54,450 bases of DNA from Candidatus Gastranaerophilales bacterium (GCA_944326455.1 CALVEA010000012.1:1-54450), one strand, 5' to 3'; counted from the first letter of the stretch, positions 1-8,122 are shown. Numbers and translations are program-made. Notes: a model not told the origin generated them from the letters alone.

Positions 1-420
1 TCAGCCGTACCTGATGAATGGGTAGTAAAACCGGATGTAGTAGAAACCCCTGTTGCAACAGAACCTGAACCAACTCCGGAGCCGGAGCCGGAACCTGAAC
101 CGGAACCTGAGCCTGAGCCAGAACCGAAACCGGAGCCGGATCCGGCTCCGGATCCACTTCCAGATCCTACACCAATCAGACCCATAGAACCAATTGAACG
201 TAAGCCATACTGCCCGAGCGGATATAAAATTCAGCTTGGACCAAGCGGAACCCCGACAGCTTGTGTTGCAATGATGGCTTGCAACGACGGGTCTCTTGGG
301 AATGGCGTTATAGCTGGTATAGATACTACGGGACATGGAGTCGGGAGTAATCCACAATATCAACATACATCTGCAAATGTATATGACACTCCTTGTACAG
401 TGCCTTTGCAGTATAAATAA
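1..420 (+). CDS. C-terminal part of a Pro/Glu-repeat exported protein (5' end outside window)
   Basis: Frame 1 is open from the first base of the window to a TAA at 418-420 (139 residues), so the gene begins upstream. Residues about 21-58 are an almost pure Glu-Pro / Asp-Pro dipeptide run, a rigid extended linker of the kind seen in TonB-like or wall-spanning proteins. It is followed by a compact Gly/Ser-rich C-terminal domain with four cysteines (YC, AC, AC and PC contexts), which could form disulfides outside the cytoplasm. A strong terminator follows immediately. The family is not recognised. The Arg/Phe-rich reading frame on the opposite strand is only a shadow of the repeat. An extracytoplasmic location is inferred from composition; no signal peptide can be seen in this fragment. 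Confidence 0.75.
   Translation, partial: SAVPDEWVVKPDVVETPVATEPEPTPEPEPEPEPEPEPEPEPKPEPDPAPDPLPDPTPIRPIEPIERKPYCPSGYKIQLGPSGTPTACVAMMACNDGSLGNGVIAGIDTTGHGVGSNPQYQHTSANVYDTPCTVPLQYK
61..174 (+). repeat. Glu-Pro/Asp-Pro codon repeat
   Basis: Degenerate GA(A/G/T)-CC(N) hexanucleotide repeat encoding alternating acidic residue and proline, with one Lys and one Ala interruption. Codons vary (gaa/gag, cct/ccg/cca), so it is a selected protein repeat and not a recent slippage product. Confidence 0.8.
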
Positions 421-440
421 GTTTTAATTACTATTGTGCG

Positions 441-472
441 GGCGAAAGATAGTTATCTTTCGCCTTTTTTTT
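441..472 (+). terminator. Rho-independent terminator after the Pro/Glu-repeat gene
   Basis: Perfect 10-bp stem (441-450 with 455-464), 4-base loop, then eight T residues (465-472). It sits 21 bases after the stop codon and separates the plus gene from the convergent sigma-factor gene. Confidence 0.9.
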
Positions 473-495
473 ATTACTTAAATAAAATTAATAAT

Positions 496-1179
496 CTAGT
501 AATCTTCTCTTCCGCGGCTTTTTAAGTATTCGCGTATTTGATTAAGAGAATACTGGATAATTCTTGTAATCCTTGACGGAGAAAGTCCAACCATGGTTGC
601 AATATCTTTTGCCTGCATATTTCTGTAAAAACGATACTCAACTACAGTCCTTTCCTTTTGCGGAAGCTGGGCTATAGCTTGTTTTATCATTCTGCTCATT
701 TCTACAATTTCAGCTTTCTCGTCAGGCATAGCAGATGTATCTTTTATAAAATCAAACGGTGACGCATTATCGGTAGCTGCGGCAGCTAAACCGTCAATGG
801 ATAAGATGGTTTCGTAAACAGCTTCTCGTACTTTATTCGGTGAAATTGTGAAGCCCATATCTTCTTCACCCGAACTCTCGTCGATTGAGTCTGTAATATA
901 AGAATCGGATTCATCCTTCTTATGCTTAAGTGTATACCATTTATAACGATGACGAAGCTCATTTCTAATAGCCCACCTTACGGCTGTTCCTATGTAAGCA
1001 TCATTATAGTGGGCAAGCTGCTCTTCTGTCTTGCCTTTGATAAGAGTTTGTATAGCAATTATACCGATACTAACCAGTTCTTCATATTCAATCATGTGGT
1101 TAGGAACTCTTCTGTGCTCAACTCTTGCTATTTTCTGTACAATACCGACGTATTGTTTAAGTAAAGTCTTATTATCCAT
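496..1179 (-). CDS. fliA: FliA-like sigma-70 family RNA polymerase sigma factor
   Basis: 227 residues, the size of a group 3 sigma factor. The N-terminal half has the sigma region 2 pattern (a YEELVSIG segment, then an AVRWAIRNELRHRY segment, similar to region 2.2-2.4). The C-terminal half has a clear region 4 helix-turn-helix (LPQKERTVVEYRF then AKDIATMVGLSPSRITRI, the FliA/WhiG type of ending). Between them is a variable acidic linker where region 3 would be. It lies 20 bp downstream of flhB and is probably cotranscribed, which argues for the flagellar sigma factor. The sigma28-type promoter at 44372-44398 would be a natural target. Assignment as FliA rather than another small sigma factor rests on context. 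Confidence 0.75.
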   Translation of the reverse strand: MDNKTLLKQYVGIVQKIARVEHRRVPNHMIEYEELVSIGIIAIQTLIKGKTEEQLAHYNDAYIGTAVRWAIRNELRHRYKWYTLKHKKDESDSYITDSIDESSGEEDMGFTISPNKVREAVYETILSIDGLAAAATDNASPFDFIKDTSAMPDEKAEIVEMSRMIKQAIAQLPQKERTVVEYRFYRNMQAKDIATMVGLSPSRITRIIQYSLNQIREYLKSRGREDY

Positions 1180-1199
1180 CTTCTCTTATCTAACTAACC

Positions 1200-2276
1200 T
1201 TACTTAATATTACCTTGATTTTGATTATTTTTCAAGCCGTACACAAAAAGTAAAATTTCGGCAACAGCCTTATATAATTCGGGCGGAATCTGCTGATTTA
1301 AATCAACCATCCTAAATAAAGCTCTTGCTACCGGAGGATTGTCAATAACCGGCACATTGTGCTGTATAGCTATATCAATTATTTTCTTCGCAATAAGCTC
1401 CGTACCTTTTGCCGTTAAAGTCGGAGATTGCATTGTTTCTGCATCATATTTAAGAGCACAGGCAACATGAATAGGATTCCTTACGACAAAATCCGCATCA
1501 GGTACAGAGTCCATCGCCCCTCTTTGAAGCATCTGCATACGCCGCTGCCGGAGAGCGGCTTTTACATGCGGATCGCCTTCTGAGTTTTTGTATTCATCCT
1601 TGATTTCTTTAAAAGACATCTTTTGGTCTTTTAAGAACTTCCATTTGGTAACACCATAGTCAGCTGCTGCAATTATAAGAAATGCAATACAAGCTTTATA
1701 GATAAACTCTACTATGAGTTTGCCGAATTCAATCATAATCGCAAAGTTATTATCAATAGCTGCCAGCTTTAAGATATCTTCCAAATGGTCAGAATACACC
1801 GACCAGCCAACCCAGCCAAGTATGACAACTTTGACAATATTCTTCCCGAGTTCAAAAAGAGTCTTTACTTGGAATAAATTCTTAAAATATTTTGTAGGAT
1901 TAAGTTTATCCAACTTAGGTACCAAAGGGGCTGTAGCAACAAGCGGTCCAACTTGTAAAAAATCTCCTATCATTGCGACAATCGCTGCCATTATTAATAT
2001 TGAACCAATAATCAAGACAGCAGGAATAATTGTTACCGTAAATATGTAAGTATAACCGATTTGCTCCAGTGTATGGTTCGGAATTTGCTCATAAAGAGTT
2101 CTGAACAAACCTACAATAAGCTGCCAAATAAGAGGCGCCATCATATTAATGAAAGTAAACATAATAAGAAGAGACAATGCCGTTGACACATCTTTTGATT
2201 TTACAACTTGTCCCTCTTTCCGCGCTCGCTCAAGTTTCTGCGGGGTCGCATCAAACTGTTTATCTTCGTCACCCAA
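1200..2276 (-). CDS. flhB: Flagellar export apparatus substrate-specificity switch FlhB
   Basis: 358 residues, normal for FlhB. The N-terminus carries the family signature (GDEDKQFDATPQKLERARKEGQV), followed by four hydrophobic segments, the conserved KWKFLKDQKMSFKEIKDE linker, and the cytoplasmic autocleavage domain. The cleavage loop reads N-P-I-H (about residues 267-270) instead of the near-universal N-P-T-H. The Asn-Pro pair needed for self-cleavage is kept. The start is TTG: an in-frame TAA lies just upstream, there is no ATG nearby, and a GAGGG ribosome-binding site lies about 8-9 bases before it. FlhB sits at the base of the flagellar type III export gate and switches export from hook to filament subunits. 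It is followed by the FliA-like gene. Confidence 0.96.
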   Translation of the reverse strand: MGDEDKQFDATPQKLERARKEGQVVKSKDVSTALSLLIMFTFINMMAPLIWQLIVGLFRTLYEQIPNHTLEQIGYTYIFTVTIIPAVLIIGSILIMAAIVAMIGDFLQVGPLVATAPLVPKLDKLNPTKYFKNLFQVKTLFELGKNIVKVVILGWVGWSVYSDHLEDILKLAAIDNNFAIMIEFGKLIVEFIYKACIAFLIIAAADYGVTKWKFLKDQKMSFKEIKDEYKNSEGDPHVKAALRQRRMQMLQRGAMDSVPDADFVVRNPIHVACALKYDAETMQSPTLTAKGTELIAKKIIDIAIQHNVPVIDNPPVARALFRMVDLNQQIPPELYKAVAEILLFVYGLKNNQNQGNIK

Positions 2277-2430
2277 TAGCTCTAACCCTCTTGATTACTT
2301 GCTTCTACTTTTTCGTGCTCAATTTGTGTCCACCTGGCTCACTGCCTGTATAAGTCGGATTCTGTACTTTTTATTCTATCATAAAGTTTGATTTTAGTGT
2401 ACAATTGTCATAACAAAGGAGTTTTTGTTT

Positions 2431-2727
2431 ATGAAAAATTTACTTTTTATAATTCTTGCGATTTTATCTCTTGCCGGAGCAGGCGCCGCTGCAATTTATC
2501 TGTCAGGGATACCGGCATTAGGAATTGTTTTTTTCTGCGGATTTCTTTTTGGAGTATTTTTAATGAATTTAAAGGTGAATGTCAAGAATGACAAGATAAA
2601 TTCTTATAAAAGAGAGCTTGAGAAAGAATCAATTGCCAGCAGCGAGAATTCTTCCAGAGTAAAAGTGCTTGAATCAAAAATTGAAGTATTGGAAAAAGCC
2701 CTTGAAAATGCTCTGAAAAACAAATAA
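2431..2727 (+). CDS. Small LapA-like membrane protein with C-terminal coiled coil
   Basis: 98 residues from the ATG at 2431; AAAGGA lies 10 bases upstream. An in-frame TTG at 2425 would leave only 4 bases after that site and is less likely. Two hydrophobic segments (about residues 4-25 and 31-48) are followed by a charged heptad-rich tail (about 58-96). This layout matches the LapA/DUF1049 type of small inner-membrane protein with two membrane helices and a cytoplasmic coiled coil. No catalytic motif is visible. It precedes clpP by 72 bp, but clpP appears to have its own promoter. Family assignment is by architecture only. Confidence 0.65.
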   Translation: MKNLLFIILAILSLAGAGAAAIYLSGIPALGIVFFCGFLFGVFLMNLKVNVKNDKINSYKRELEKESIASSENSSRVKVLESKIEVLEKALENALKNK

Positions 2728-2747
2728 GATTTCAATCATTTTATTGA

Positions 2748-2776
2748 TTGTTTGTCCCGGGGATTTATTGTAAAAT
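2748..2776 (+). promoter_or_regulatory. Candidate promoter of clpP
   Basis: TTGTTT (2748-2753), 17-base spacer, TAAAAT (2771-2776), followed by a TAAGGAGA ribosome-binding site before the clpP ATG. Confidence 0.55.
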
Positions 2777-2799
2777 GCTCTTAATGTAAGGAGAAAATT

Positions 2800-3408
2800 A
2801 TGTCAGATATGAAAAAAATATTGAGCTATGTACCTACCGTTATTGAGTCCTCTTCTCGCGGAGAAAAGTCTTTTGATATCTTTTCAAGGCTTTTGAGAGA
2901 AAGAATTATTTTCCTCGGAACAGAGATTGATGATGATGTAGCCAATTCAGTAGTGGCTCAGCTGCTACTGCTTGACAGCGAAAATCCGGAAAAAGATATT
3001 ATGCTCTATATTAACTCTCCGGGCGGTGTGATTACTGCCGGCATGGCAATATATGACACAATGAACCTTATAAAAGCTGATGTCCAAACAATCTGTTTAG
3101 GAGAAGCTGCTTCTATGGGAGCCTTTCTTCTTTCTTCCGGAGCAAAAGGAAAAAGAATGGCGCTTCCCAGTGCAAGAATTATGATTCACCAGCCTTTAGG
3201 CGGAGCTAAGGGACAGGCTACAGATATTGAACTCGAAGCAAAAGAAATCCTGAGAATGAAAGATATGTTAATCGGTATAATGGCGGAAAATTCAGGACAG
3301 CCGTTTGATAAAGTTAAAGAGGATTGCGAACGAGACCATTACTTATCAGCAGCAGAAGCCGTTGAATACGGTTTGATTGATAAAGTTGTAACATCCGTTA
3401 ACGAATAG
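2800..3408 (+). CDS. clpP: ATP-dependent Clp protease proteolytic subunit ClpP
   Basis: 202 residues, typical length. The catalytic triad is visible: Ser105 (in GEAASMGAF), His130 (in ARIMIHQPL) and Asp179 (in ERDHYLS). ClpP forms a double heptamer that degrades proteins fed by Clp ATPases; none of these is encoded nearby. The start ATG has TAAGGAGA at the proper distance. A 17-bp terminator hairpin closes the unit right after the stop, so the gene is probably monocistronic. Confidence 0.98.
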   Translation: MSDMKKILSYVPTVIESSSRGEKSFDIFSRLLRERIIFLGTEIDDDVANSVVAQLLLLDSENPEKDIMLYINSPGGVITAGMAIYDTMNLIKADVQTICLGEAASMGAFLLSSGAKGKRMALPSARIMIHQPLGGAKGQATDIELEAKEILRMKDMLIGIMAENSGQPFDKVKEDCERDHYLSAAEAVEYGLIDKVVTSVNE

Positions 3409-3420
3409 ATTTAGTTGCAA

Positions 3421-3458
3421 AAAGAGGCGGAGTCTGTAATACAGACTCCGCCTCTTTT
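3421..3458 (+). terminator. Terminator after clpP
   Basis: Perfect 17-bp stem (3421-3437 with 3441-3457), 3-base loop, A-run on the 5' side and TTTT at the 3' end. It may work in both directions. Confidence 0.9.
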
Positions 3459-3464
3459 CTAATA

Positions 3465-3493
3465 TTGCTTTTTAATACTCTTCGTACTAGAAT
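3465..3493 (+). promoter_or_regulatory. Candidate promoter of metK
   Basis: TTGCTT (3465-3470), 17-base spacer, TAGAAT (3488-3493). It predicts a leader of about 65 bases before the metK start codon. Confidence 0.55.
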
Positions 3494-3499
3494 GTTGCT

Positions 3500-3565
3500 A
3501 ATGTGTAACCGGGTCGGAATTAAAAACCTTACCGGTGGTAATAATATAAATTAAGGAGAAAAAAG
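3500..3565 (+). promoter_or_regulatory. Possible structured 5' leader of metK
   Basis: Within the leader, ACCGG (3508-3512) can pair with CCGGT (3532-3536). The adjacent CCTTA (3527-3531) can pair with TAAGG (3552-3556), which is part of the metK ribosome-binding site. Two mutually exclusive foldings, one hiding the ribosome-binding site, are therefore possible. It does not match any SAM riboswitch consensus that I recognise, and the helices are short. Confidence 0.3.
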
Positions 3566-4834
3566 ATGACATCAAAAAGATTTTTATTCACTTCCGAATC
3601 TGTTACGGAAGGACACCCCGACAAAGTTTGTGATCAGATTTCTGACGCTATTTTAGACGAGTTTTTAACAAAAGACCCTCAATCAAGGGTTGCAGCTGAA
3701 ACAACTGCAACTACAGGTATGGTACTTGTTTGCGGCGAGATTACTTCAAATTGCTATGTTGATATTCCGCATGTTGTAAGACATACTGTTAGAAATATAG
3801 GTTATGAAGGAACCTCCGGCGGAGGATTTGATTTTAATACCTGTGCCGTTTTAACAAGTATTGATGAGCAATCTGTTGATATCGCAGGGGGTGTTAATAA
3901 AGCTTTAGAAGCAAGAAGCAATAACGCTGACACTTCCGCAAGCGAAACTGAAAACATCGGCGCCGGAGATCAGGGTATTATGTTCGGATTTGCCTGCGAT
4001 GAAACCCCTGAACTTATGCCGCTTCCAATAAGCCTCGCTCACAAGCTGGCTTACAGACTTGCAAGAGTCAGAAAAGAAGGTATTTTAAAATACTTAAGAC
4101 CTGATGGAAAATCTCAGGTTACTGTTGAATATGTAGACGGCAAACCTTCAAGAATTGATACAATACTTATTTCAACTCAGCATGCTCCTGAAATCAACGG
4201 CATAAGCGATAACTCAAAAATTCAGATGATAATTAATGAAGATTTAAGAAAATACGTTATTGATTACGTATTTGAATCAGAATCTATCAAACCTGACTCT
4301 GATACAAAGATTTTAATTAATCCTTCAGGAAGATTCGTTGTCGGCGGTCCGCAGGGTGATTCAGGGTTAACGGGAAGAAAAATCATTGTTGACACCTACG
4401 GCGGATATTCACGCCACGGCGGCGGTGCATTCTCCGGCAAGGATCCGACAAAAGTTGACCGTTCAGCTGCTTATGCTGCAAGATATGTTGCTAAAAACAT
4501 TGTCGCAGCAGGATTAGCTTCTAAATGCGAAATTGAACTTGCTTATGCCATCGGTGTTGCAGAACCTGTTTCAATCTTTGTAGACACATTTGGTACAGGT
4601 AAGATTTCAGATGATGAAATTTCTAATCTTGTACGCGCAAATTTTGACCTAAGACCTGCTGCTATTATCAAGGACTTTGATTTAAGAAACCTCCCGGCAA
4701 AAAATGGCGGTAAATTCTATCAAAAACTTGCAGCATACGGGCATTTTGGACGTACTGATATAGAACTTCCTTGGGAAAAACTTGACAAAGCCGACTGCTT
4801 GAAAAAAGCTTTGGCAGGTTGTGCCCTCTGCTAA
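3566..4834 (+). CDS. metK: S-adenosylmethionine synthetase
   Basis: 422 residues, slightly longer than the usual 380-400. Family signatures are present in order: [18 protein letters not shown] at the N-terminus (methionine/ATP site), [16 protein letters not shown] in the middle, and [19 protein letters not shown] (the P-loop-like motif). The enzyme makes SAM from methionine and ATP for the several methyltransferases and radical SAM enzymes in this window (RsmH, RlmN, BioC). AAGGAG lies 7 bases before the ATG. It has its own promoter and is bounded by terminators on both sides. Confidence 0.98.
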   Translation: MTSKRFLFTSESVTEGHPDKVCDQISDAILDEFLTKDPQSRVAAETTATTGMVLVCGEITSNCYVDIPHVVRHTVRNIGYEGTSGGGFDFNTCAVLTSIDEQSVDIAGGVNKALEARSNNADTSASETENIGAGDQGIMFGFACDETPELMPLPISLAHKLAYRLARVRKEGILKYLRPDGKSQVTVEYVDGKPSRIDTILISTQHAPEINGISDNSKIQMIINEDLRKYVIDYVFESESIKPDSDTKILINPSGRFVVGGPQGDSGLTGRKIIVDTYGGYSRHGGGAFSGKDPTKVDRSAAYAARYVAKNIVAAGLASKCEIELAYAIGVAEPVSIFVDTFGTGKISDDEISNLVRANFDLRPAAIIKDFDLRNLPAKNGGKFYQKLAAYGHFGRTDIELPWEKLDKADCLKKALAGCALC

Positions 4835-4854
4835 AGGATTTTGGATTATATTTT

Positions 4855-4888
4855 ATGCGGGGCGGAGCCAAAAGGCTCCGCCCCGCAT
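4855..4888 (+). terminator. GC-rich hairpin after metK
   Basis: Perfect 15-bp stem (4855-4869 with 4874-4888) and AAAA loop, 20 bases after the stop codon. The T tract is weak (CATTTAT), so it may be a moderate terminator or an mRNA-stabilising hairpin. Confidence 0.7.
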
Positions 4889-4923
4889 TTATGTAAATAA
4901 TGTAAACATTATTTAATAGTTTA

Positions 4924-4952
4924 ATGACAATTTCAAATTATTAAGTTATGAT
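4924..4952 (+). promoter_or_regulatory. Candidate promoter of the 4989 gene
   Basis: ATGACA (4924-4929), 17-base spacer, TATGAT (4947-4952), about 36 bases before the GTG start. Confidence 0.5.
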
Positions 4953-4988
4953 AATCTTAGTTGATAATTAGGGAAAAGGAGTAATCTC

Positions 4989-5465
4989 GTGGCAGATAAG
5001 AAGATTGAAACCGTTTATCCTATACAGAGTGCTTTTTCGAGTGACGATGATGCTTTTACGGCACTTTCTACCTCCGCATTACTTGCAAAAAGCTCTGTTC
5101 CATATTCCCATAGAAGAATTGCAGACAATTATGTAATTATTAAGCGTGTGTATAAATTTCAGGCAGTTCAGAGCAGAATAACAAACGCAGAAAAACAGCT
5201 GCTGCAAAAATATGATTTTAACACCCTTGAATTTTCTACAATAAAACAGATAAACGAAGAACTTTCTTATTTGAAAAAATGGTCAACTTCCACCAATGAA
5301 TTACTTAGAAAAGATGCTGATATGCTTCTGCAAATTAGATGTAAAGAACTAAAATACATCGTTGCAAGCAGATATGCCTCAATCTCTAATGAGATTTATA
5401 ACGGCTATAAGGCTCTTGAAAGATATTTTGAAGAAATTTCAAAATTTTACTCCCCTATTTGTTAA
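4989..5465 (+). CDS. Unknown 158-residue helical protein
   Basis: GTG start with a good AAAGGAG site 7 bases upstream and a plausible promoter before it. The protein has no signal peptide and no membrane segment. Residues about 45-155 look almost wholly alpha-helical, with leucine-rich amphipathic stretches. I do not recognise a family. It is followed after 62 bp by the glycine-rich membrane protein at 5528 and is probably cotranscribed, so the two may work together. Nothing supports a specific function. Confidence 0.7.
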   Translation: MADKKIETVYPIQSAFSSDDDAFTALSTSALLAKSSVPYSHRRIADNYVIIKRVYKFQAVQSRITNAEKQLLQKYDFNTLEFSTIKQINEELSYLKKWSTSTNELLRKDADMLLQIRCKELKYIVASRYASISNEIYNGYKALERYFEEISKFYSPIC

Positions 5466-5527
5466 TATTTTTTACAAAAAAAGCAATTATTGTTTTTACG
5501 GGTTTTTATATGGCAGGAAGGTAGAAA

Positions 5528-6238
5528 ATGCAAATAACTCCTGTTAGTTTAAATAATAGTATTCGCAAAGAGCAGACTTTTGGACATGGTCATGACTTCC
5601 TTAATAGCGGTTATTCAAAAAAAGACAAAGCTATTGTTGCCGGAACCACCGCATTAGGAGTTGCTGCCAGCTTAGGAGTTTTAGCCAAAATGGCAGGACA
5701 TTCCGTAAACCCGGTAAAAGTTATTAAAAATTTTAAGAATATAAAAAACTCCTACCTCGCAAAAGTAAAATACCACGAAAAAGAAGTTATAACCATCGGC
5801 GCAGGCTCCGCACTGGGCGGACTTGCCGGCGGATATATTATCGATAAAAATCCTGAAAACAGAAAAGCTAAAAGAAGAGAAACTCTTATGCAAATAGGAA
5901 ATGTCTCCATTCCCATAATAACGGTTGAAGCTTTTGCGAAATTAGGAGACAGATTTGGAAAAGCTGCTAAGAGTCTATCTGCCATAGCCGGAATCTTTGC
6001 TGGAGTATACCTTGCAAATTTCCTTATGAATCATTTATCTAATGCTATATTTAAGAGTGACAAAGGCGCAAGAGGGGTTAAGGGAACTGATTTTTCCGCA
6101 CACCTTGATGATATGGTAGTTGCCGCATCATATATATCAGACGCAAAACCTATCTATCTGATTTCAAGAGTAATTCCGCTTGCTCTGATGTTTGCGGGAA
6201 ACGAAGTCGGTAATAAAACAACGGACAAACCGGCATAA
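5528..6238 (+). CDS. Glycine-rich multi-pass membrane protein, related to the 29356 gene
   Basis: 236 residues; GGAAGGTAG precedes the ATG. The N-terminus has the motif ITPVSLNNSI, then hydrophobic Gly/Ala-rich segments (about 35-55, 87-104, 125-172) with glycine-zipper spacing such as GSALGGLAGG. A conserved-looking C-terminal block contains HLDDMVVAAS. The same order of elements (LGG..GG..D block, AN..L-rich segment, H..DD(I/M)..V, final hydrophobic GY/GN segment) is seen in the protein at 29356-30357, so I regard the two as divergent paralogues. No known family is recognised. An envelope location is inferred from hydrophobicity. Confidence 0.75.
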   Translation: MQITPVSLNNSIRKEQTFGHGHDFLNSGYSKKDKAIVAGTTALGVAASLGVLAKMAGHSVNPVKVIKNFKNIKNSYLAKVKYHEKEVITIGAGSALGGLAGGYIIDKNPENRKAKRRETLMQIGNVSIPIITVEAFAKLGDRFGKAAKSLSAIAGIFAGVYLANFLMNHLSNAIFKSDKGARGVKGTDFSAHLDDMVVAASYISDAKPIYLISRVIPLALMFAGNEVGNKTTDKPA

Positions 6239-6288
6239 ACCGTCATTTGTCCGCTGTTACAAAACTTTTCTTAACCGACTCTTCTTAC

Positions 6289-6444
6289 TTACACTAACCC
6301 AAGAGCTTTTCTGTACCAGGAGAAAGATTCTAATTCCGAACCATTGAATGTTGTTTTAATACGCTGTTTTTTCAAATAATTTTCAAATTCGTCAACAAAT
6401 GCAGATTTAACTGACTTTTTTGTTTCTGTTGCGGTAACGTTCAT
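6289..6444 (-). CDS. Unlisted 51-residue small protein
   Basis: Minus-strand frame from the ATG at 6444 to TAA at 6289, preceded by a full AGGAGG ribosome-binding site 7 bases upstream, among the strongest in the window. The product begins MNVTATETKKSVKSAF and ends YRKALGLV. It is basic and amphipathic, with a helical middle (about residues 14-27: AFVDEFENYLKKQR) and a Trp near the end. There is no membrane segment and no signal peptide. The family is unknown; a small regulatory or binding protein is possible. It stands alone between convergent/divergent neighbours, and an exact 9-bp tandem repeat lies 70-90 bases upstream in its likely promoter region. Confidence 0.6.
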   Translation of the reverse strand: MNVTATETKKSVKSAFVDEFENYLKKQRIKTTFNGSELESFSWYRKALGLV

Positions 6445-6514
6445 CCCGTTTCCTCCTATATTATAAGTAACACACTATATATAAATGTCTTTCGACAAAT
6501 TGTTTTCACCAGTT

Positions 6515-6532
6515 AAACTACACAAACTACAC
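6515..6532 (-). repeat. Exact 9-bp tandem direct repeat upstream of the small gene
   Basis: AAACTACAC occurs twice without a gap (6515-6523 and 6524-6532), 71-88 bases upstream of the ATG at 6444. It could be a tandem operator; nothing more can be said. Confidence 0.45.
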
Positions 6533-6654
6533 ACTAAATTTTAACACGATATCTTGCTTGCCGCAATTAAATGTAACGAAATGTGTTGAAAAATCAACAA
6601 AAATCATCCTTGAGAATTATTAGAAATAAAAAAAGTAATCCTAATTAGTTAGGT

Positions 6655-6683
6655 TTGATTTAAGCTTTTGTTTGATGTATCGT
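6655..6683 (+). promoter_or_regulatory. Candidate promoter of the flavoprotein gene
   Basis: TTGATT (6655-6660), 17-base spacer, TATCGT (6678-6683). AGGAG follows before the ATG at 6715. The -10 box is poor (TATCGT). Confidence 0.35.
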
Positions 6684-6714
6684 AAATAAGTAAAAGCGAA
6701 TTAGGAGTACGTGT

Positions 6715-8091
6715 ATGTATAATGTTGCAATAATCGGTGCCGGACCTGCGGGAATTTTTACAGCACTGGAGATAGTAAAACTTCGCCCTGAGTGGAAAGT
6801 TATCTTGATAGAAAAAGGACAAAAAATTGAAAAAAGAATTTGTCCTATTAGGGAAGGTTCTCCAAAATGTGTTAACTGCAAACGTTGCGGATTATTGTGC
6901 GGCTGGGGCGGAGCCGGCGCTTTTTCAGACGGTAAACTCACCCTCACTCCCGACGTAGGCGGACATCTTGTTGATTATATGCCGAGACAGAAAGTTGAAG
7001 AGTATATAGATTATGCTGACAAACTCTATCTTGAACATGGCGCAACAAATGAAGTCTTTGGCACAAATATGGAGGATTTCCGTGAAATTGAGAGACAAGC
7101 TGCTTTAGCAGAACTAAAACTTGTGCATTCTCCTGTAAGGCATTTGGGAACAGAGAGAAGTCTTGATGTGCTCAAACACATGCAGGACTATCTCGATGAC
7201 AAAATTACTATTTTAAACAATGTAACAGCCCAGAGCCTAATTGTTGAATGCGAACAGGTTAAAGGAATTGTTCTTGATAACGGAGAAACTATTAGAGCTG
7301 ATTACACAATTATTGCCCCGGGAAGGGAAGGAGCAGACTGGCTCAGTCACGAATTTGCAAAAAATAAGATAGGTATGGTTAACAACGCAGTTGATATCGG
7401 AGTAAGAGTCGAACTTCCGGCACCGGTATTTGCGCCGCTAACAGACAAGCTTTATGAATCAAAACTTGTTTATTATTCTCCTACATTCGGAGATGAGGTC
7501 AGAACCTTCTGTATGAATCCTAACGGTGAAGTAGTACAGGAAAACTACAGCGGTATTGCGACAGTAAACGGGCACAGCTATGCAAACATAAAAACTAATA
7601 ATACTAACTTTGCCCTCCTCGTAAGTAAAAAGTTTACAGAACCATTCAAAGAACCTATCGCATACGGTCAGCATATTGCAAGACTTGCTAATATGCTTGC
7701 CGGCGGAATCCTTGTTCAGCGTTTCGGAGATTTGCTTGAAGGCAGAAGATCTACTCCTGACAGGATTAAATCAAGCATTATCACTCCGACATTAAGCTGC
7801 GCAACCCCTGGGGATTTGAGTCTTGTTATACCTTACAGACAAATGAAAAGTATTATTGAAATGCTTTTTGCCCTGGATAAAATTGCACCCGGTACAGCTT
7901 CCAGATATACACTGTTGTATGGTATAGAGGTTAAGTTCTACTCTGCAAGAGTTAAACTTACAAATGAACTTGAAACAGAAGGAGTAAAAAATCTGTTTGC
8001 AATAGGAGACGGAGCCGGTGTTACAAGAGGTTTGATACAAGCTTCAGCTTCCGGCGTTTATGTTGCCAGAACCATTTGCAGCAGAGGGTAA
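6715..8091 (+). CDS. FAD-dependent oxidoreductase of the COG2509 type
   Basis: 458 residues. The N-terminal dinucleotide-binding motif is complete (VAIIGAGPAGIFTALE), ending in an acidic residue (IEKG) that contacts the FAD ribose. Residues about 43-62 contain a cysteine cluster (C, C, C, C with CVNCKRCGLLC spacing) followed by GWGGAGAFSDGKL, which is typical of COG2509 uncharacterised FAD-dependent dehydrogenases. A late GDGAGVTRG segment is the second FAD-binding motif. The substrate is unknown. AGGAG lies 7 bases before the ATG. It precedes fliI by 66 bp, but fliI has its own promoter, so I do not infer a functional link. Confidence 0.85.
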   Translation: MYNVAIIGAGPAGIFTALEIVKLRPEWKVILIEKGQKIEKRICPIREGSPKCVNCKRCGLLCGWGGAGAFSDGKLTLTPDVGGHLVDYMPRQKVEEYIDYADKLYLEHGATNEVFGTNMEDFREIERQAALAELKLVHSPVRHLGTERSLDVLKHMQDYLDDKITILNNVTAQSLIVECEQVKGIVLDNGETIRADYTIIAPGREGADWLSHEFAKNKIGMVNNAVDIGVRVELPAPVFAPLTDKLYESKLVYYSPTFGDEVRTFCMNPNGEVVQENYSGIATVNGHSYANIKTNNTNFALLVSKKFTEPFKEPIAYGQHIARLANMLAGGILVQRFGDLLEGRRSTPDRIKSSIITPTLSCATPGDLSLVIPYRQMKSIIEMLFALDKIAPGTASRYTLLYGIEVKFYSARVKLTNELETEGVKNLFAIGDGAGVTRGLIQASASGVYVARTICSRG

Positions 8092-8122
8092 GTGTTCATA
8101 AAATTTAATATAGTCGGGCACC

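Noticed and set aside
1..366. Minus-strand frame rich in Arg/Phe/Leu
   Set aside because: It is the mirror of the Glu-Pro codon repeat on the plus strand; the plus frame is open from the window edge and is followed by a proper terminator.
3421..4888. The hairpins after clpP and metK share a GGCGGAG core and could be a dispersed repeat family
   Set aside because: The identity is short and other terminators here differ; independent GC-rich terminator stems explain it.
6222..6253. Inverted repeat CGGACAAA/TTTGTCCG at the end of the 5528 gene as a terminator
   Set aside because: The left arm is inside the coding sequence, the loop is 16 bases, and no T tract follows.
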